Positions 47,001-55,309 are shown, counted from the stretch's first letter. The stretch: 64,000 nucleotides of DNA from Ralstonia sp. NFACC01 (GCF_900115545.1 NZ_FOWV01000003.1:558001-622000), one strand, 5' to 3'. Translations and numbers: made by a program. Notes: generated from the letters alone by a model not told the origin.

Positions 47001-47129
47001 TAGCGCGGAAAGGTCACGCACCGGCACGGCAGACTTCGGGCGCACCGCGGGGGCGCCAGCCACCTCGAGCGAGGCAGGATGGGACTGGGCGGGCTCGGCG
47101 GCAGATTGATGACGCATGTGTGCTTCCAA
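41076..47129 (-). CDS. pilL: ChpA/PilL-type hybrid chemotaxis histidine kinase
   Basis: A 2017-residue CheA-like kinase for type IV pilus control. An N-terminal FimL-like segment has a degenerate Hpt (YLHQAAGALL, ~residue 89). Hpt domains follow at ~813 (FHTLKGSGRM), ~1078 (AHTLQGSSAV, Lys changed to Gln) and ~1274 (LHTVKGSARM). Long Ala/Glu/Pro linkers separate them. The kinase core has HMIRNAVAHGIES (N box, ~1579), ELAGRGVGMDVVRAE (G box, ~1679), a CheW-like domain, and a terminal REC domain with VMVVDDSLTVRK and DIEMPHMDGFD (~1938). It should phosphorylate PilG and PilH. It follows pilJ by about 85 bases and ends the cluster. Confidence 0.96.
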   Translation of the reverse strand: MEAHMRHQSAAEPAQSHPASLEVAGAPAVRPKSAVPVRDLSALAWVAPNMRAALDDAVREFGEYAADVIVNPEVIGARDTTSLRLAGQYLHQAAGALLIVGLRGVDVYCQAAKRLLEAVDAGTVAADAQTLDVFSRAVQALQEYVVDLMAGMAEEPLRLFQPYQAVLARLGEERVHPADLWADELRHLPALLLPSRDLPGLARLRRKFELALLTALRAPASNADGAQVDPSAAAAAYAPLEDLLHGIRALEREPRRAGDDLQRDLWLVLALTFGALRAGLVPADMTAKRLAARVNLLLRQYSHNNVHLPQGLLTDALYLLAGMAYSNAPAAPVGDDTLGPDIVACVQAFAIPPTHAPAGALHTRQYYALLPADASDTLQRVGRSLETLSQQSAPAADELDAALQTLALHADALGQPALSDLSNRLTEAAGQDVAPTLLFLSRMLARPWALHGESGDLRSAWFAARCSELAEHARATQDGHAVPAPAWLTLLAEEAAQRRARTEQVRALQTLLASAETHLDAFEREGEESGGLQEAARLFGEMQSTFAALDAYEAVHATEAAQSTINALHAAGEGTAADRERYLAALAANVSGLQALLDALSAGTELTGGQVDEIVIEGQLTPTERETAWREFAFDAESGMLTRREPQSETLAGAGVSNADAASPLQALLDRLLAKQPVDPTDPLAAELRAALQEARDAAAIDDDPARRRRLEEALAQFDAWQVGSAGALERMQAALAAPAAVPAAAAAPALGAVRDTQSIDAELLDIFLSEAEEVLAGVRADLQGLQAAADVGTGGLATGSDLDLLTQLRRAFHTLKGSGRMVGLTRYGEAAWAIEQVMNVWLAESRVPTHDLAALLTRAESELSTWAAAIAQSPQADHPIEPLVAAAERVRHGGPFVWLEAVPEAQAAPEHVEPQTPEAPAAEAASHDVDAVQPMELAAPDVPLAEAEEAVALTWDDEPPLPEVEAPMPEATAPAVEHEAIEPVAEHVEEANQQTAAEPVAAEADAKVIPFPFAQTGEPEEAPHDDGVKEIGPVRISVALYNVYLQEADDLIRRLGVDFSEWRHEGRTPPSELALRAAHTLQGSSAVVELEPVRQLAGALEQVLLNLNSRPVAMHPGDFRLLDQSIERMRGMLHQFAASLWPDADEAMRRSLDELCERLLVRPRLPLEPAPAAFAEAEQAENETAGLAGEPGFEPAEITPTFVPSLVPVHESPVAEPAVGELVRQAPADALDPALLEIFLEEAHVALPELGQHLRAWEAEPQDRNAAGLLLRNLHTVKGSARMAGAMTLGQAAHEMESAIEGGLRQNRVDDALFRKLYVWFDRIQAHVDALGAGNLLPLDAGLADATEAPQTAADAQTSSGASMLPAVAVSTNVDLTGARSPEAEALEVAERQRAMVRVQARALDSLINDAGEVGAARARLESEVDALKTYLSELNDNVARLRSQVREIEIQAETQMESRIADAAAHDESFDPLEFDRFTRLQELTRMMAESVNDVATVQQNLFRGFDQASLDLETQARLTRGLQRSLMRARMVQFDTVADRLYRVARQAASETGKEVRLFIKGGTVELDRSVLDRMGGPLEHMIRNAVAHGIESADERRAKGKNPAGELTLEVQQEGNEVVLHFVDDGAGLNLDRIRARALERQLLAPDEEASDARLTEMIFTPGFSTADQVSELAGRGVGMDVVRAETVALGGRISLQTTPEVGTRFTIHLPLTTAITQVLLVRVSERVYAIPSGMIDHVQQLRPQALAEAYNAAALQLPTGPVPFHYFGALLEEAKSVTGGRKYSPAVVVRNGAERAAVHVDEVIGNREVVVKHIGPHLARLEGIAGATTLGDGEIVLIYNPVVLTQRFEREAVARSLSDPEATGAVAELHRDGSTDAVPGLATQPIVMVVDDSLTVRKVTQRLLTRSGYQAVLARDGVDALRQLQEITPDAMLVDIEMPHMDGFDLTRNVRADERIGATPIIMITSRTADKHRRYAAEIGVNVYLGKPYNEEELLQHLRNLIGERAPAASAG

Positions 47130-47213
47130 AAAGCAGGTGGCGGTTGCCGCAGTTGCCTGGGTGACCCCTTCGGCGCTCCCGCCCGAAATCCAGTGACGGC
47201 GTCGTTACGCGAA

Positions 47214-49451
47214 TCAGGCGATGCGGAACCGCGCCACCGAGTCGCGCAGTTCTTCAGCAAGCTGCGTGAGCTGGCGCACCGACTGCGCGGTCTGGCGTGT
47301 ACCCGTCGACGTCTGCTCCGTGATGTGCAGGATCTGTTCGATGTTCTGCGCCACGTCCGAAGCCAGCGTCGCTTCGTGCGACGTCGTCTGCGAAATGCTC
47401 TCAATCAGTTCGGCAAGCTGGCGCGACACGCGGCCGATCTCCACCAGTGCGGCACCGGCGTTATCGGACAGCTTCGCCCCTTCCACCACACCCGCCGTGC
47501 TGCGCTCCATGGCGTGCACCGCGTCTTGCGTGTCGGTCTGAATCGTGCGGATCAGCGCGCCAATCTGCTTGGCTGCCTCGGCAGAACGTTCTGCCAGGCG
47601 CTGCACTTCCTCTGCCACCACCGAGAAGCCGCGGCCGGCTTCACCAGCCGATGCTGCCTGGATGGCTGCGTTCAGTGCCAGCACGTTGGTCTGCTCGGTA
47701 ATGTCCGAGATCAGCTCCACGATTTCACCAATCTCCTGCGACGATTCGCCCAGGCGCTTGATCCGCTTCGAGGTTTCCTGAATCTGGTCACGGATGTCGT
47801 TCATGCCCGTGATGGCGTTCTGCACGGCTTGCTGACCCTGCTCGGCAGCGGCCAGCGAGGCGCGTGCAACGTTGGCCGATTCAGCAGCGCCGCGCGAGAC
47901 CTGCGTAATGCGGTCCGCCATCTCCACCACCGACTGACCGGTCTGGCGAATCTGGCGCGACTGTTCTTCGGATGCGGCCACCAGGCTTTCCGACGTGGTC
48001 TGCACCGCCGACGATGCCTGCGTCACCTGCTCGGCCGTCTGCTGCACCCGGCCGACCAGCTCGCGCAGTTCTTCCACGGTGTAGTTCACGGAGTCGGCGA
48101 TGGCGCCGGTAATGTCTTCCGACACGGTGGCCTGCTTTGTCAAGTCACCGTCAGCAATGTCCTGCAGCTCGTTCATCAGACGCAGAATTGCGGCCTGGGT
48201 GGAATCGTTGTTGCGCTTTTCCACCATCCGGCGTTCTTCAGCTTCGCGCTGACGCGCTTCTGCTTCCATCGTACGCACGCGCGAATCGCGCAGGTACAGG
48301 GCGGCCAGGCCGGCCAGGCAGACCACGGTCAGGATGGCCGACAGCACCACCGCGCCGAGCGTCACCGGACGGCTGCGCACGCTGCCGGCATAGGCCGACT
48401 GCAGGTCCGACAGGTCGGCGCGCAGCTTTTCGTTGTCGTTGAAGATCTGCTGCTGGGCGCGCTTTGCGGCAATCAGGCCCGGCAGGTTTTCCAGAATGAT
48501 CTGCGTGGTCTTCTGCACATTGTCGAAGCGGGTCGACAGCTCTTGCAGATAGCCCTTCGTCTCAGCATCGGTGGCGGCCGACAGGCGCAGCGCTTCCGAG
48601 CCGTTGAGCAGGCCGTTCAAGGTTTCGCGGAAGGTGTTCGTGTCCTTACCGAGCAGGAACGCCGTTTCCGGGTTCACGCCTTCGCCGGCCAGGAACTCGT
48701 TCATGTTCTTACCCAGACGCTGCGTCAACATCACCAGCTGCGACGACGCGGCCACTTCACGGGCCGGCGCGTTGGTCTGCAGCTTCATCGACGAGATCTG
48801 CTCGGCTTCTTCCAGCAGTTCGGGGTTCGACGCGTTGAACACGTTCAGCGTCTTACCCACTGCCACCAGCGTCTTTTCCTGCGCCAGAATGGCCTGCGCG
48901 CTCTTGTCGCTGCGCTTCCACTCTTCGATCGACTTATCGAGCAGCGCTTCGGCCTCGCCGCCCGAGGCGCGCACGCCGCGTTCGGAGTTGCCGTTCTTCA
49001 GCGCATCGAGGTTTTCCTGCAGACGCGCGCGGCTTTCCTTGAGCTGGGCGAACGCGTTGGTGTTACCCAGCAGCGCCACCGGCACCGCCTTGGCCAGACG
49101 CTGCGAGTGCATCAGCGTGTCACCGGCAATTTCAATCTGCACCGACCCGTTGTTGGCCTGGCGGTTATCCAGGTACACCGAGATCAGCAGGGCCAGCAGA
49201 CCGACCACCAGGCCGATCGTGAAGACACGCTGCTGCGCAGCAAACGGCACGCGCTCCATCCATCCGACCACGGCATCCATGGGCGAGCGGCCCAGTTGCG
49301 TGGGCGGGCCCGCGGGATTGTCCTCATCCGTATGGGGCGCATTGTCCAACTGCGCCAACTGCACGGAAGCCGCCGACGCGCCCTCCACTGCAACCTCCGG
49401 CGCCCCTGCCTCTGCGGCACGGCGACCTGCGTTGAACCACTTGAACCCCAT
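47214..49451 (-). CDS. pilJ: PilJ-type methyl-accepting chemotaxis protein
   Basis: A 745-residue receptor. The first membrane helix ([19 protein letters not shown]) lies near residues 76-94, a ~270-residue periplasmic region follows with two repeated PilJ-like helical units ([23 protein letters not shown] and [17 protein letters not shown]), a second helix ([25 protein letters not shown]) lies near 362-386, then HAMP. The signalling hairpin tip [36 protein letters not shown] (in parts) is near 584-615. The ~65-residue cytosolic N-tail is longer than common. It relays surface or pilus signals to PilI/ChpA. A 250-base spacer to pilI has no gene. Confidence 0.96.
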   Translation of the reverse strand: MGFKWFNAGRRAAEAGAPEVAVEGASAASVQLAQLDNAPHTDEDNPAGPPTQLGRSPMDAVVGWMERVPFAAQQRVFTIGLVVGLLALLISVYLDNRQANNGSVQIEIAGDTLMHSQRLAKAVPVALLGNTNAFAQLKESRARLQENLDALKNGNSERGVRASGGEAEALLDKSIEEWKRSDKSAQAILAQEKTLVAVGKTLNVFNASNPELLEEAEQISSMKLQTNAPAREVAASSQLVMLTQRLGKNMNEFLAGEGVNPETAFLLGKDTNTFRETLNGLLNGSEALRLSAATDAETKGYLQELSTRFDNVQKTTQIILENLPGLIAAKRAQQQIFNDNEKLRADLSDLQSAYAGSVRSRPVTLGAVVLSAILTVVCLAGLAALYLRDSRVRTMEAEARQREAEERRMVEKRNNDSTQAAILRLMNELQDIADGDLTKQATVSEDITGAIADSVNYTVEELRELVGRVQQTAEQVTQASSAVQTTSESLVAASEEQSRQIRQTGQSVVEMADRITQVSRGAAESANVARASLAAAEQGQQAVQNAITGMNDIRDQIQETSKRIKRLGESSQEIGEIVELISDITEQTNVLALNAAIQAASAGEAGRGFSVVAEEVQRLAERSAEAAKQIGALIRTIQTDTQDAVHAMERSTAGVVEGAKLSDNAGAALVEIGRVSRQLAELIESISQTTSHEATLASDVAQNIEQILHITEQTSTGTRQTAQSVRQLTQLAEELRDSVARFRIA

Positions 49452-49700
49452 AGGACCCTCTTGTTTTGTCGATGCTGCCGTCTCGTTCTATCGAGATCAG
49501 CCGCATGGATTTCCCGTCCGCGTCCGCGCCTTGTTCCACCCGGCGTGGTACGCACCTTCGGCGGTGCCCGTCGATACATCTGGCGTGCCCTGTTGCGCGC
49601 GCCACGCACCGCCTCTTGCCCCTGCACACCCCGCTCCCGTAGCGGCGTGCTCAATCTTTCTTGTTTGCTCTAAGGCTCTACGGCCTGATTCCCAATCGCT

Positions 49701-50276
49701 TTATGTGCGGCTGCGGCCGACCTGCAGAAACGCCGGATCGGCCAGCAACTGCCGCACATCCAGTTCACGCCACTGCGTCCCGTGCACGTCGCACCAGGCG
49801 CGGCCCAACCAAGGACGCCCCTCTTCCACGGTGGCTTCGGCGGGCTGCAGATCGCTCAGGCTGCGCAGTCCCGCCACACGCGGCACAACGATTGCGCACG
49901 CACGCTGCGGGTCTTTGGACAGCACCACGATCTTGGCGCCGCTGCCGCTGCCCGTCGGCGCTTCACCGCAGAACAGGCCGAAATCGATCACACCAAGCAA
50001 GTTGCCGCGCGCGTTCACGAGACCGAGGTACCACGGCTGCGTGAGCGGCACGCGTGCAGGCGGCTGGTAGTCCAGCACTTCGCCGGTTTCGGTCAGCGAC
50101 AGAAGCCAGTGGTGCTCGCCGATCTGCACGCCCAGAAAGCCTTCCGTCGACGACTTGGCGCGCGCCTCTTGGAGGCGGCGGGCTAGCATCGCCTGGTATT
50201 CATGCAGGCGCTGGCGGGAGGTCAGGTTGGTGCGCTGTTCGTTCACGTCTGGCTCATGTCCTGTGCTGTACGCCAT
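49701..50276 (-). CDS. pilI: PilI, CheW-like adaptor
   Basis: A 191-residue CheW-domain protein coupling PilJ to ChpA. An N-terminal helix (RQRLHEYQAMLARRLQEAR) precedes the CheW core: FLGVQIGEHHWLLSLTETGEVLDYQ, the interaction segment PWYLGLVNARGNLLGVIDFGLFCG, and KIVVLSKDPQRACAIVVPRVAGLRSL. Length is like PilI of pseudomonads. It lies 48 bases after pilH. Confidence 0.93.
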   Translation of the reverse strand: MAYSTGHEPDVNEQRTNLTSRQRLHEYQAMLARRLQEARAKSSTEGFLGVQIGEHHWLLSLTETGEVLDYQPPARVPLTQPWYLGLVNARGNLLGVIDFGLFCGEAPTGSGSGAKIVVLSKDPQRACAIVVPRVAGLRSLSDLQPAEATVEEGRPWLGRAWCDVHGTQWRELDVRQLLADPAFLQVGRSRT

Positions 50277-50324
50277 GTCAGGCGTTGCGCGCGGTTGGAT
50301 AACGATTGGCCAACTGCCGCAGGT

Positions 50325-50693
50325 TTACTGCGCCAGCTTGGCGATCTTCTCGAGCAGCTCTTCGGCCTTGACCGGCTTGACAATGTAGTCCGATGCGCCC
50401 TGGCGCATGCCCCACACACGGTCGGTCTCCAGACCCTTGGTCGTGCACATGATCACGGGGATACCCTGGAAGCGCTCGTCCTTCTTGATGGCGCGGGTCG
50501 CCTGGTAGCCGTTCTGGCCTGGCATCACAACGTCCATCAGGATCAGGTCGAAGGTTTCGGCTTCGAGCTTGGTCATGGCTTGCTCGCTATCGGCAGCGAC
50601 CGTCACCTTGAAACCGTTCTTGCCGAGGATCTCCGACAGGTGCAGCGCTTCGGTCGGAGAATCATCGACCACCAACACTTTCTTGATTGCCAT
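50325..50693 (-). CDS. pilH: PilH, CheY-like response regulator
   Basis: A 122-residue single-domain receiver. KKVLVVDDSPTEALHLSEIL has the acidic pair, DLILMDVVMPGQNGYQATRAI the phospho-Asp (~residue 53), MCTTKGLETDRVWGMRQGASDYIVKPV the switch Thr and Lys. No output domain. In Pseudomonas PilH it opposes PilG in twitching and cAMP control. It starts 30 bases after pilG. Confidence 0.95.
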   Translation of the reverse strand: MAIKKVLVVDDSPTEALHLSEILGKNGFKVTVAADSEQAMTKLEAETFDLILMDVVMPGQNGYQATRAIKKDERFQGIPVIMCTTKGLETDRVWGMRQGASDYIVKPVKAEELLEKIAKLAQ

Positions 50694-50723
50694 ACAAACA
50701 GTCCTTCGTTAAGAGAGATGCCA

Positions 50724-51221
50724 TCACTGCGCGGCAGCTGGCGCCACCGGCAAATGCGTCTGGACCGCCTCCAGCAGCGCTTCCTTCGAGAACGGCTTGG
50801 CAAGGTGGTCAACCGCCCCGACCGACTTGCCCCGCGCACGGTCGAAAATTCCGTCGCGCGAAGACAGCATGATCACAGGCGTGGCATGAAACTTTGGGCT
50901 TTTCTTGATCAGCGAGCAGGTCTGGTAGCCGTCCAGATTCGGCATCAGGATGTCGCAGAATACGAGATCGGGCTTCAGGTCACCCACCTTGGCCAGTGCG
51001 TCGAAGCCGTCTTCGGCCAGCACAACCTGGCACCCGGCTTGGGTGAGAAAAATCTGCGCGGTACGGCGGATGGTGCTGGAATCGTCGATCACCAGCACCT
51101 TGCAGCCTGTCAGGGAATGCGCCAGCGGAGAGTTCGCCAGCAGTTGAGAGTCAGCCAGTTGTTCCACCCGCGCGGATTGCATCATGTTCTCGCAGTGCGC
51201 GACCACGGGTCGCCACGACAT
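50724..51221 (-). CDS. pilG: PilG, CheY-like response regulator
   Basis: A receiver of about 150-165 residues. After a ~38-residue leader the domain shows CKVLVIDDSSTIRRTAQIFL, DLVFCDILMPNLDGYQTC (phospho-Asp), VIMLSSRDGIFDRARGKSVGAVDHLAKPF. The SLTGCKVLVIDDSSTIRRTA start is typical PilG. Start uncertain: 51221 is the longest frame, while ATGs at 51185 and 51182 have GAGA a few bases upstream. It leads pilGHIJ-chpA; 9-bp direct repeats lie about 105-136 bases upstream. Confidence 0.93.
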   Translation of the reverse strand: MSWRPVVAHCENMMQSARVEQLADSQLLANSPLAHSLTGCKVLVIDDSSTIRRTAQIFLTQAGCQVVLAEDGFDALAKVGDLKPDLVFCDILMPNLDGYQTCSLIKKSPKFHATPVIMLSSRDGIFDRARGKSVGAVDHLAKPFSKEALLEAVQTHLPVAPAAAQ

Positions 51222-51324
51222 TCTGACCGGATGGATCGCGGCAAATCGCCGCGCAGCGTGCCCTCCAAACGGAAAGGGCCCACGCTGGCGACGACTTCAA
51301 AACTACGCCCCCCGGCCCGCTTAT

Positions 51325-51357
51325 GAAGTGTGAAGCTCAGAATTTGACGAAGTGTGA
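51325..51357 (-). promoter_or_regulatory. Direct repeats upstream of pilG
   Basis: TCACACTTC occurs twice exactly (51349-51357 and 51325-51333 on the minus strand), with a period of 24 bases, in the 292-base spacer before pilG. GTGACAAGTCAC at 51354-51365 is a short dyad partly over the distal copy. No convincing sigma-70 boxes were seen. A regulator site for the pil-chp operon is possible. Confidence 0.35.
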
Positions 51358-51513
51358 CAAGTCACCTATTCGCCGTCAATGGCGCCGGCCGTCCGCCGAG
51401 CGCTTGTGGCATGGAAGCGACGAGCCGATTCATCGAACCGTCACTTCCTGATACTTGGCTGTCAGCAAGAGGGCAAACGCTCACTTGCTGACGGGAGACA
51501 GGTCAGATCCGAA

Positions 51514-51696
51514 TCAGATCTGCACCATTTCAAAGTCTTCCTTGCGCGCGCCGCATTCCGGGCACGTCCAGTTGATGGGCACGTCTTCCCACTTCGTGCC
51601 GGGCGCAATGCCGTCGTCCGGGGCGCCTTGTTCTTCGTCGTAGATCCAGCCGCAAATCAGGCACATCCACGTCTTGTATTCAATCTGTTGTTCCAT
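51514..51696 (-). CDS. rubA: Rubredoxin
   Basis: A 60-residue one-iron electron carrier. Both Cys pairs are in place: MCLICGWIYDEEQGAPDDGI and NWTCPECGARKEDFEMV, with the GTKWEDVP loop between. ATG 51696 fits family length; the longer frame has no start site. It sits between pilG and hemL, a common betaproteobacterial order, with no partner reductase nearby. Divergent from hemL with about 215 bases between. Confidence 0.96.
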   Translation of the reverse strand: MEQQIEYKTWMCLICGWIYDEEQGAPDDGIAPGTKWEDVPINWTCPECGARKEDFEMVQI

Positions 51697-51911
51697 AGGG
51701 CAAAGCTTCGATGGGTTCCGTCTATTAAAATGGCAGGCCAGATGGTACCGAATCACGCCCGGGTGCGCCAGAACACGCGCCGGGCAGACAAGGTGTTTGA
51801 CTGCATCCAACCCGGATCTGCGGCAAACCACCGCATAATCGCCTTGAACAGCCTTTAAACCGTGCCGCAGCGCCGCTCTGCTCGGCGCCACGCTCTCTTC
51901 CAAAACCCTCC

Positions 51912-53213
51912 ATGTCGACTCCCTCCCGCAGCGCCGCCCTGTTTGAACGTGCCCAGAAGACCATTCCCGGCGGGGTGAACTCGCCGGTGCGCGCCTTCCG
52001 CTCGGTGGGCGGCACCCCGCGCTTCATCGCCAAAGCGGCCGGCCCGTATCTGTGGGACGCGGACGGCACCCGCTATATCGACTACGTGGGCTCTTGGGGT
52101 CCGATGATCGTTGGCCACGCGCATCCGGATGTCGTCCGTGCCGTGCAGGAGGTGGCGGCCGACAGCTTTTCGTTCGGCGCGCCCACCGAGGCTGAAGTCG
52201 TCATGGCCGAGGAAATCTGTAAGCTCGTGCCGTCGATCGAGCAGGTACGGTTGGTGTCGTCCGGTACCGAAGCAACCATGAGCGCCCTGCGCCTGGCGCG
52301 CGGTTTTACCGGGCGCGACCTGATCGTCAAGTTTGAGGGCTGCTACCACGGTCATGCAGACAGCCTGCTGGTCAAAGCCGGTTCGGGCCTGCTGACGTTT
52401 GCTGATACGACGCAGAACGCGCCCTCTTCCGCCGGCGTGCCGGAAGACGTGGTCAAGCACACGATGGTGTTGCCGTACAACGATGTGGCCGCACTGCGCG
52501 AGGCCTTTGCCCGCCATGGCAAGGAAATCGCCGCCGTCATCGTCGAGCCCGTGGCCGGCAACATGAACCTCGTGCGTGGCAGCAACGAATTCCATCAGGC
52601 CATGCGTTCGCTGTGTACCGAGCACGGCGCCGTGCTGATCTTTGATGAGGTGATGACGGGCTTCCGCGTGGCGCTCGGTTGCGCGCAGGCGTTATACGGC
52701 ATCAAGCCGGACCTGACGTGCCTGGGCAAGGTGATTGGCGGCGGCATGCCAGCCGCGGCGTTTGGTGGCCGCCGCGACATCATGGGGTTCCTGGCGCCGC
52801 TGGGCAACGTCTACCAGGCAGGAACGTTGTCGGGCAATCCGCTGGCCGTGGCGGCAGGGCTGACCACGTTGCGGCTGATTGCGGCGGAGGGTTTCCACGA
52901 CCGACTGGCCGCGCAAACACGCAAGCTGGTGGATGGGCTGGCCGATATTGCACGTGAAGTTGGCGTGCCGTTTGCCGCAGACAGCGTGGGCGGCATGTTC
53001 GGCATCTACTTCCGCGAAGGCGTCCCGACGAGCTTTGCAGAAGTGACCAAGAGCGATGTTGGGCGCTTCAATGCGTTCTTCCACGCGATGCTGGATCAAG
53101 GCGTCTATCTGGCGCCTTCTGCGTTTGAGGCCGGGTTTGTGTCTTCCACGCATGATGATGCGATTTTGGACGCTACTTTTGAGGCGGCTCGGAAGGCGTT
53201 TAAGGCTGTTTGA
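51912..53213 (+). CDS. hemL: Glutamate-1-semialdehyde 2,1-aminomutase
   Basis: A 433-residue PLP enzyme that makes 5-aminolevulinate for haem. [20 protein letters not shown] at the start, [77 protein letters not shown] and [17 protein letters not shown] with the PLP Lys273 are diagnostic, with [16 protein letters not shown] later. Full length, host codon use. A repeat-like hairpin lies just after the gene. Confidence 0.97.
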   Translation: MSTPSRSAALFERAQKTIPGGVNSPVRAFRSVGGTPRFIAKAAGPYLWDADGTRYIDYVGSWGPMIVGHAHPDVVRAVQEVAADSFSFGAPTEAEVVMAEEICKLVPSIEQVRLVSSGTEATMSALRLARGFTGRDLIVKFEGCYHGHADSLLVKAGSGLLTFADTTQNAPSSAGVPEDVVKHTMVLPYNDVAALREAFARHGKEIAAVIVEPVAGNMNLVRGSNEFHQAMRSLCTEHGAVLIFDEVMTGFRVALGCAQALYGIKPDLTCLGKVIGGGMPAAAFGGRRDIMGFLAPLGNVYQAGTLSGNPLAVAAGLTTLRLIAAEGFHDRLAAQTRKLVDGLADIAREVGVPFAADSVGGMFGIYFREGVPTSFAEVTKSDVGRFNAFFHAMLDQGVYLAPSAFEAGFVSSTHDDAILDATFEAARKAFKAV

Positions 53214-53282
53214 GTTTTTTTGTTTTCTTGGGATGAGCCTTGGTGGGGCACCCCTGGTTTCATCCCCTGCCGGGGCTGACTC

Positions 53283-53309
53283 ACTTTCTTTGTCTTGCCA
53301 AAGAAAAGT
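53283..53309. repeat. Hairpin of a REP-like dispersed element
   Basis: ACTTTCTTTG and CAAAGAAAAGT around TCTTGC form a near-perfect inverted repeat in the convergent hemL/dapA-like spacer, preceded by GCTGACTC. Sequences of the kind ACTTTCTTTGnnnnGCCAAAGAAAGT recur between genes in many Burkholderiaceae (from memory). Only one copy is seen here. It may also stop transcription from either side. Confidence 0.55.
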
Positions 53310-53360
53310 AGGTCGTGCCCGGCAGGGAACGAAAGGGGGATGGACCACCAACAAAAAAAC

Positions 53361-54269
53361 TCAAACCCTCCGAGCCATTTCCGCCAACTCGCTCCCCAAA
53401 CCCTCAGAAACCCCCATCATCGGCGCCCGCAACACATTCCGAATCAACCCCTCAGCAGCCAGCCAAGCCTTCAAAGGCCCCGGATTCGTCTCAGCAAACA
53501 GCAACCGAATCACCGGCGCCAGCGCATGATGCAACCGCCGCGCATCGTTCAACCGTTGTTCTTGCACCGCCCTTGCCATCTCAACAAACAGCTCCGTGCG
53601 GACATGCGCCGCAGCAATGATCGCCCCCACGCCGCCTGCGCACAGCGTGCCGAACACCTGCGCATCCTCCCCCGCCAGCACCTGCAACCGGCCGTCGGCA
53701 ATCACGCGCTGCGTCTTGTCAGCATCACCGCCGCAATCCTTGATGCCGTGGATGTTGGGATGTGCCGCCAGCGCAAGCAGCGTTTCGGTGTCGATGTTTG
53801 CACCGGTGCGATACGGAATGTCGTACAGCAGCACCGGCACGGGCGAAGCATCGGCCAATGCAGTGAAGTACTCGATGATCCCGCGCTGCGACGGACGAAT
53901 GTAGGAAGGCGCCGGAATCAGAAACGCTGCCGGCCGATGCTCAGCGAGGCGCAGCATCCGCTCGCGTACGGACGCGAGGGCGCTGCCCGAGACGCCCATC
54001 ACTACGGGTAAGCCGTCAGCGGCGGCGCGTACCGTATCGAGCACGTCCGCCTGTTCCTGATCAGTCAGCGCTGCGGCTTCGCCGGTACTGCCACACGCCA
54101 CGAAGCCGGCAACGCCCAACGCGCGATAGCGCACCACTAACGTATACAGTGCGCCGTAGTTGACCGATCGCGCGGCGTCATCGGCAAACGGCGTCACGAT
54201 GGGCACCCAGATGCCCGCATAAGACGGACGTTCGCGGGTGGACAGATTGGTGGATGAATTTTCAAGCAC
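53361..54269 (-). CDS. DapA-family dihydrodipicolinate synthase / aldolase
   Basis: A 302-residue class I aldolase. GIWVPIVTPFADDAARSVNY opens the barrel; FVACGSTGEAAALTDQEQADVL (GSTGE), VVMGVSGSALASV, FLIPAPSYIRPSQRGIIEYF, VLLYDIPYRTGANID (Tyr) and NIHGIKDCGGDADKTQRVI (Schiff-base Lys, ~residue 176) follow. GTTGE of DapA is GSTGE and the catalytic Tyr motif is YDIPYRTG instead of YNVPGRTG, so it may be a DapA paralogue acting on another 2-oxoacid. No lysine or sugar-acid genes are near. Divergent from lemA. Confidence 0.88.
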   Translation of the reverse strand: MLENSSTNLSTRERPSYAGIWVPIVTPFADDAARSVNYGALYTLVVRYRALGVAGFVACGSTGEAAALTDQEQADVLDTVRAAADGLPVVMGVSGSALASVRERMLRLAEHRPAAFLIPAPSYIRPSQRGIIEYFTALADASPVPVLLYDIPYRTGANIDTETLLALAAHPNIHGIKDCGGDADKTQRVIADGRLQVLAGEDAQVFGTLCAGGVGAIIAAAHVRTELFVEMARAVQEQRLNDARRLHHALAPVIRLLFAETNPGPLKAWLAAEGLIRNVLRAPMMGVSEGLGSELAEMARRV

Positions 54270-54669
54270 GACAACACTCCTGGACGAATCAACGACCGGT
54301 CAAAAACCATCAGAAGCGCTTCGGGAATGCAGGCCCGCGAGATGCGGGTGAGAGGCAACCGTGTCTAACGTGTCGGTCAACCGCTGTTCCGTCGCCCATC
54401 TGACGGAACAGCGCTCCGGTCAGACGAGCGGCTGTTTGGTGGCTTTTTTGGCGCGCGCGAGCGTCGACACGGCCGACAGGCTGAATGCCGGTGCCGTGCA
54501 GATCGACGAGAAAGGGGAAATCGCGCGCATGGAAATTGTCAAAAAAGTCCCCATACCGTACTGATGTGTGACTGGAGCGTCAAGCGCATAAGCTAAAGTG
54601 CGCTGAAACGACATGCGACGATGTCGGTCTCATGCCACATTCTTTTCAGATTCAGATCTAGAGGACTTC
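54270..54669. other. 400-base divergent spacer between dapA-like and lemA genes
   Basis: Holds a perfect 12-bp dyad (54382-54413). A GTG frame of 67 codons (54361-54564) spans that dyad, with GAGAGG 4 bases before the GTG; its end reads GAVQIDEKGEIARMEIVKKV, but nothing like a family is recognised. No strong sigma-70 promoter was picked out. Confidence 0.5.
54382..54413. repeat. Perfect 12-bp inverted repeat
   Basis: CGCTGTTCCGTC (54382-54393) and GACGGAACAGCG (54402-54413) around an 8-base centre GCCCATCT. There is no T tract on either side, and both flanking genes point away from it, so it is unlikely to be a terminator. Operator or structured leader are the likelier roles. Confidence 0.7.
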
Positions 54670-55296
54670 ATGACCCCTGCCCTGACCTTCCGTTCGACGC
54701 GTTTTTCGGGACTGCGCTGGCTTGCGCTGTCGTTGGCCGTGCTGGCTGCGCCGTTCCTGTCTGCATGCGGCTACAACGATTTCCAGGCAAAAGATGAAGC
54801 CACCAAGGCCGCCTGGGCCGAGGTCGTCAACCAATACCAGCGTCGTGCGGACCTGATTCCGAACCTCGTCAACACGGTCAAGGGCTATGCCTCGCACGAG
54901 AAGGACACGCTGGAAGCGGTGACCAAGGCCCGGGCCGCAGCCACCAGCTTCCAGATCACGCCGGAGGTGCTGAATGATCCGGCGGCGTTCCAGAAATTCC
55001 AGCAGGTGCAGGGCGAGCTTTCGAGCGCGCTGTCGCGCCTGATGGCGGTGTCGGAGAACTATCCGCAGCTCAAGGCTGACCAGTCGTTCCGCGATCTGCA
55101 ATCGCAACTGGAAGGCACCGAGAACCGCATTACGGTGGCCCGCCAGCGTTACATCAAATCGGTGCAGGAGTACAACGTGCTTGCGCGTAGCTTCCCGACC
55201 AACCTGACGGCCAAGGTAATGGGCTACCAGGTCAAGCCGAACTTCACTGTCGAGAACGAGAAAGGTATCTCCACCGCCCCGGCGGTGAAGTTCTGA
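54670..55296 (+). CDS. lemA: LemA-family lipoprotein
   Basis: A 208-residue LemA protein. The leader has LRWLALSLAVLAAPFLSACGY with a lipobox and lipidation Cys33; the rest is a coiled helical domain: YNDFQAKDEATKAAWAEVVNQYQRRADLIPNLVNTVKGYA (in parts), LTLE-like DTLEAVTKARAAAT, LSRLMAVSENYPQLKADQSFRDLQSQLEGTENRI (in parts) and ARQRYIKSVQEYNVLARSFP. Function is not fixed; it nearly always goes with TPM/YgcG genes, as here, in envelope maintenance. ATG 54670 has AGAGGA 6 bases upstream. Confidence 0.95.
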   Translation: MTPALTFRSTRFSGLRWLALSLAVLAAPFLSACGYNDFQAKDEATKAAWAEVVNQYQRRADLIPNLVNTVKGYASHEKDTLEAVTKARAAATSFQITPEVLNDPAAFQKFQQVQGELSSALSRLMAVSENYPQLKADQSFRDLQSQLEGTENRITVARQRYIKSVQEYNVLARSFPTNLTAKVMGYQVKPNFTVENEKGISTAPAVKF

Positions 55297-55309
55297 CGAG
55301 CTGACGATC

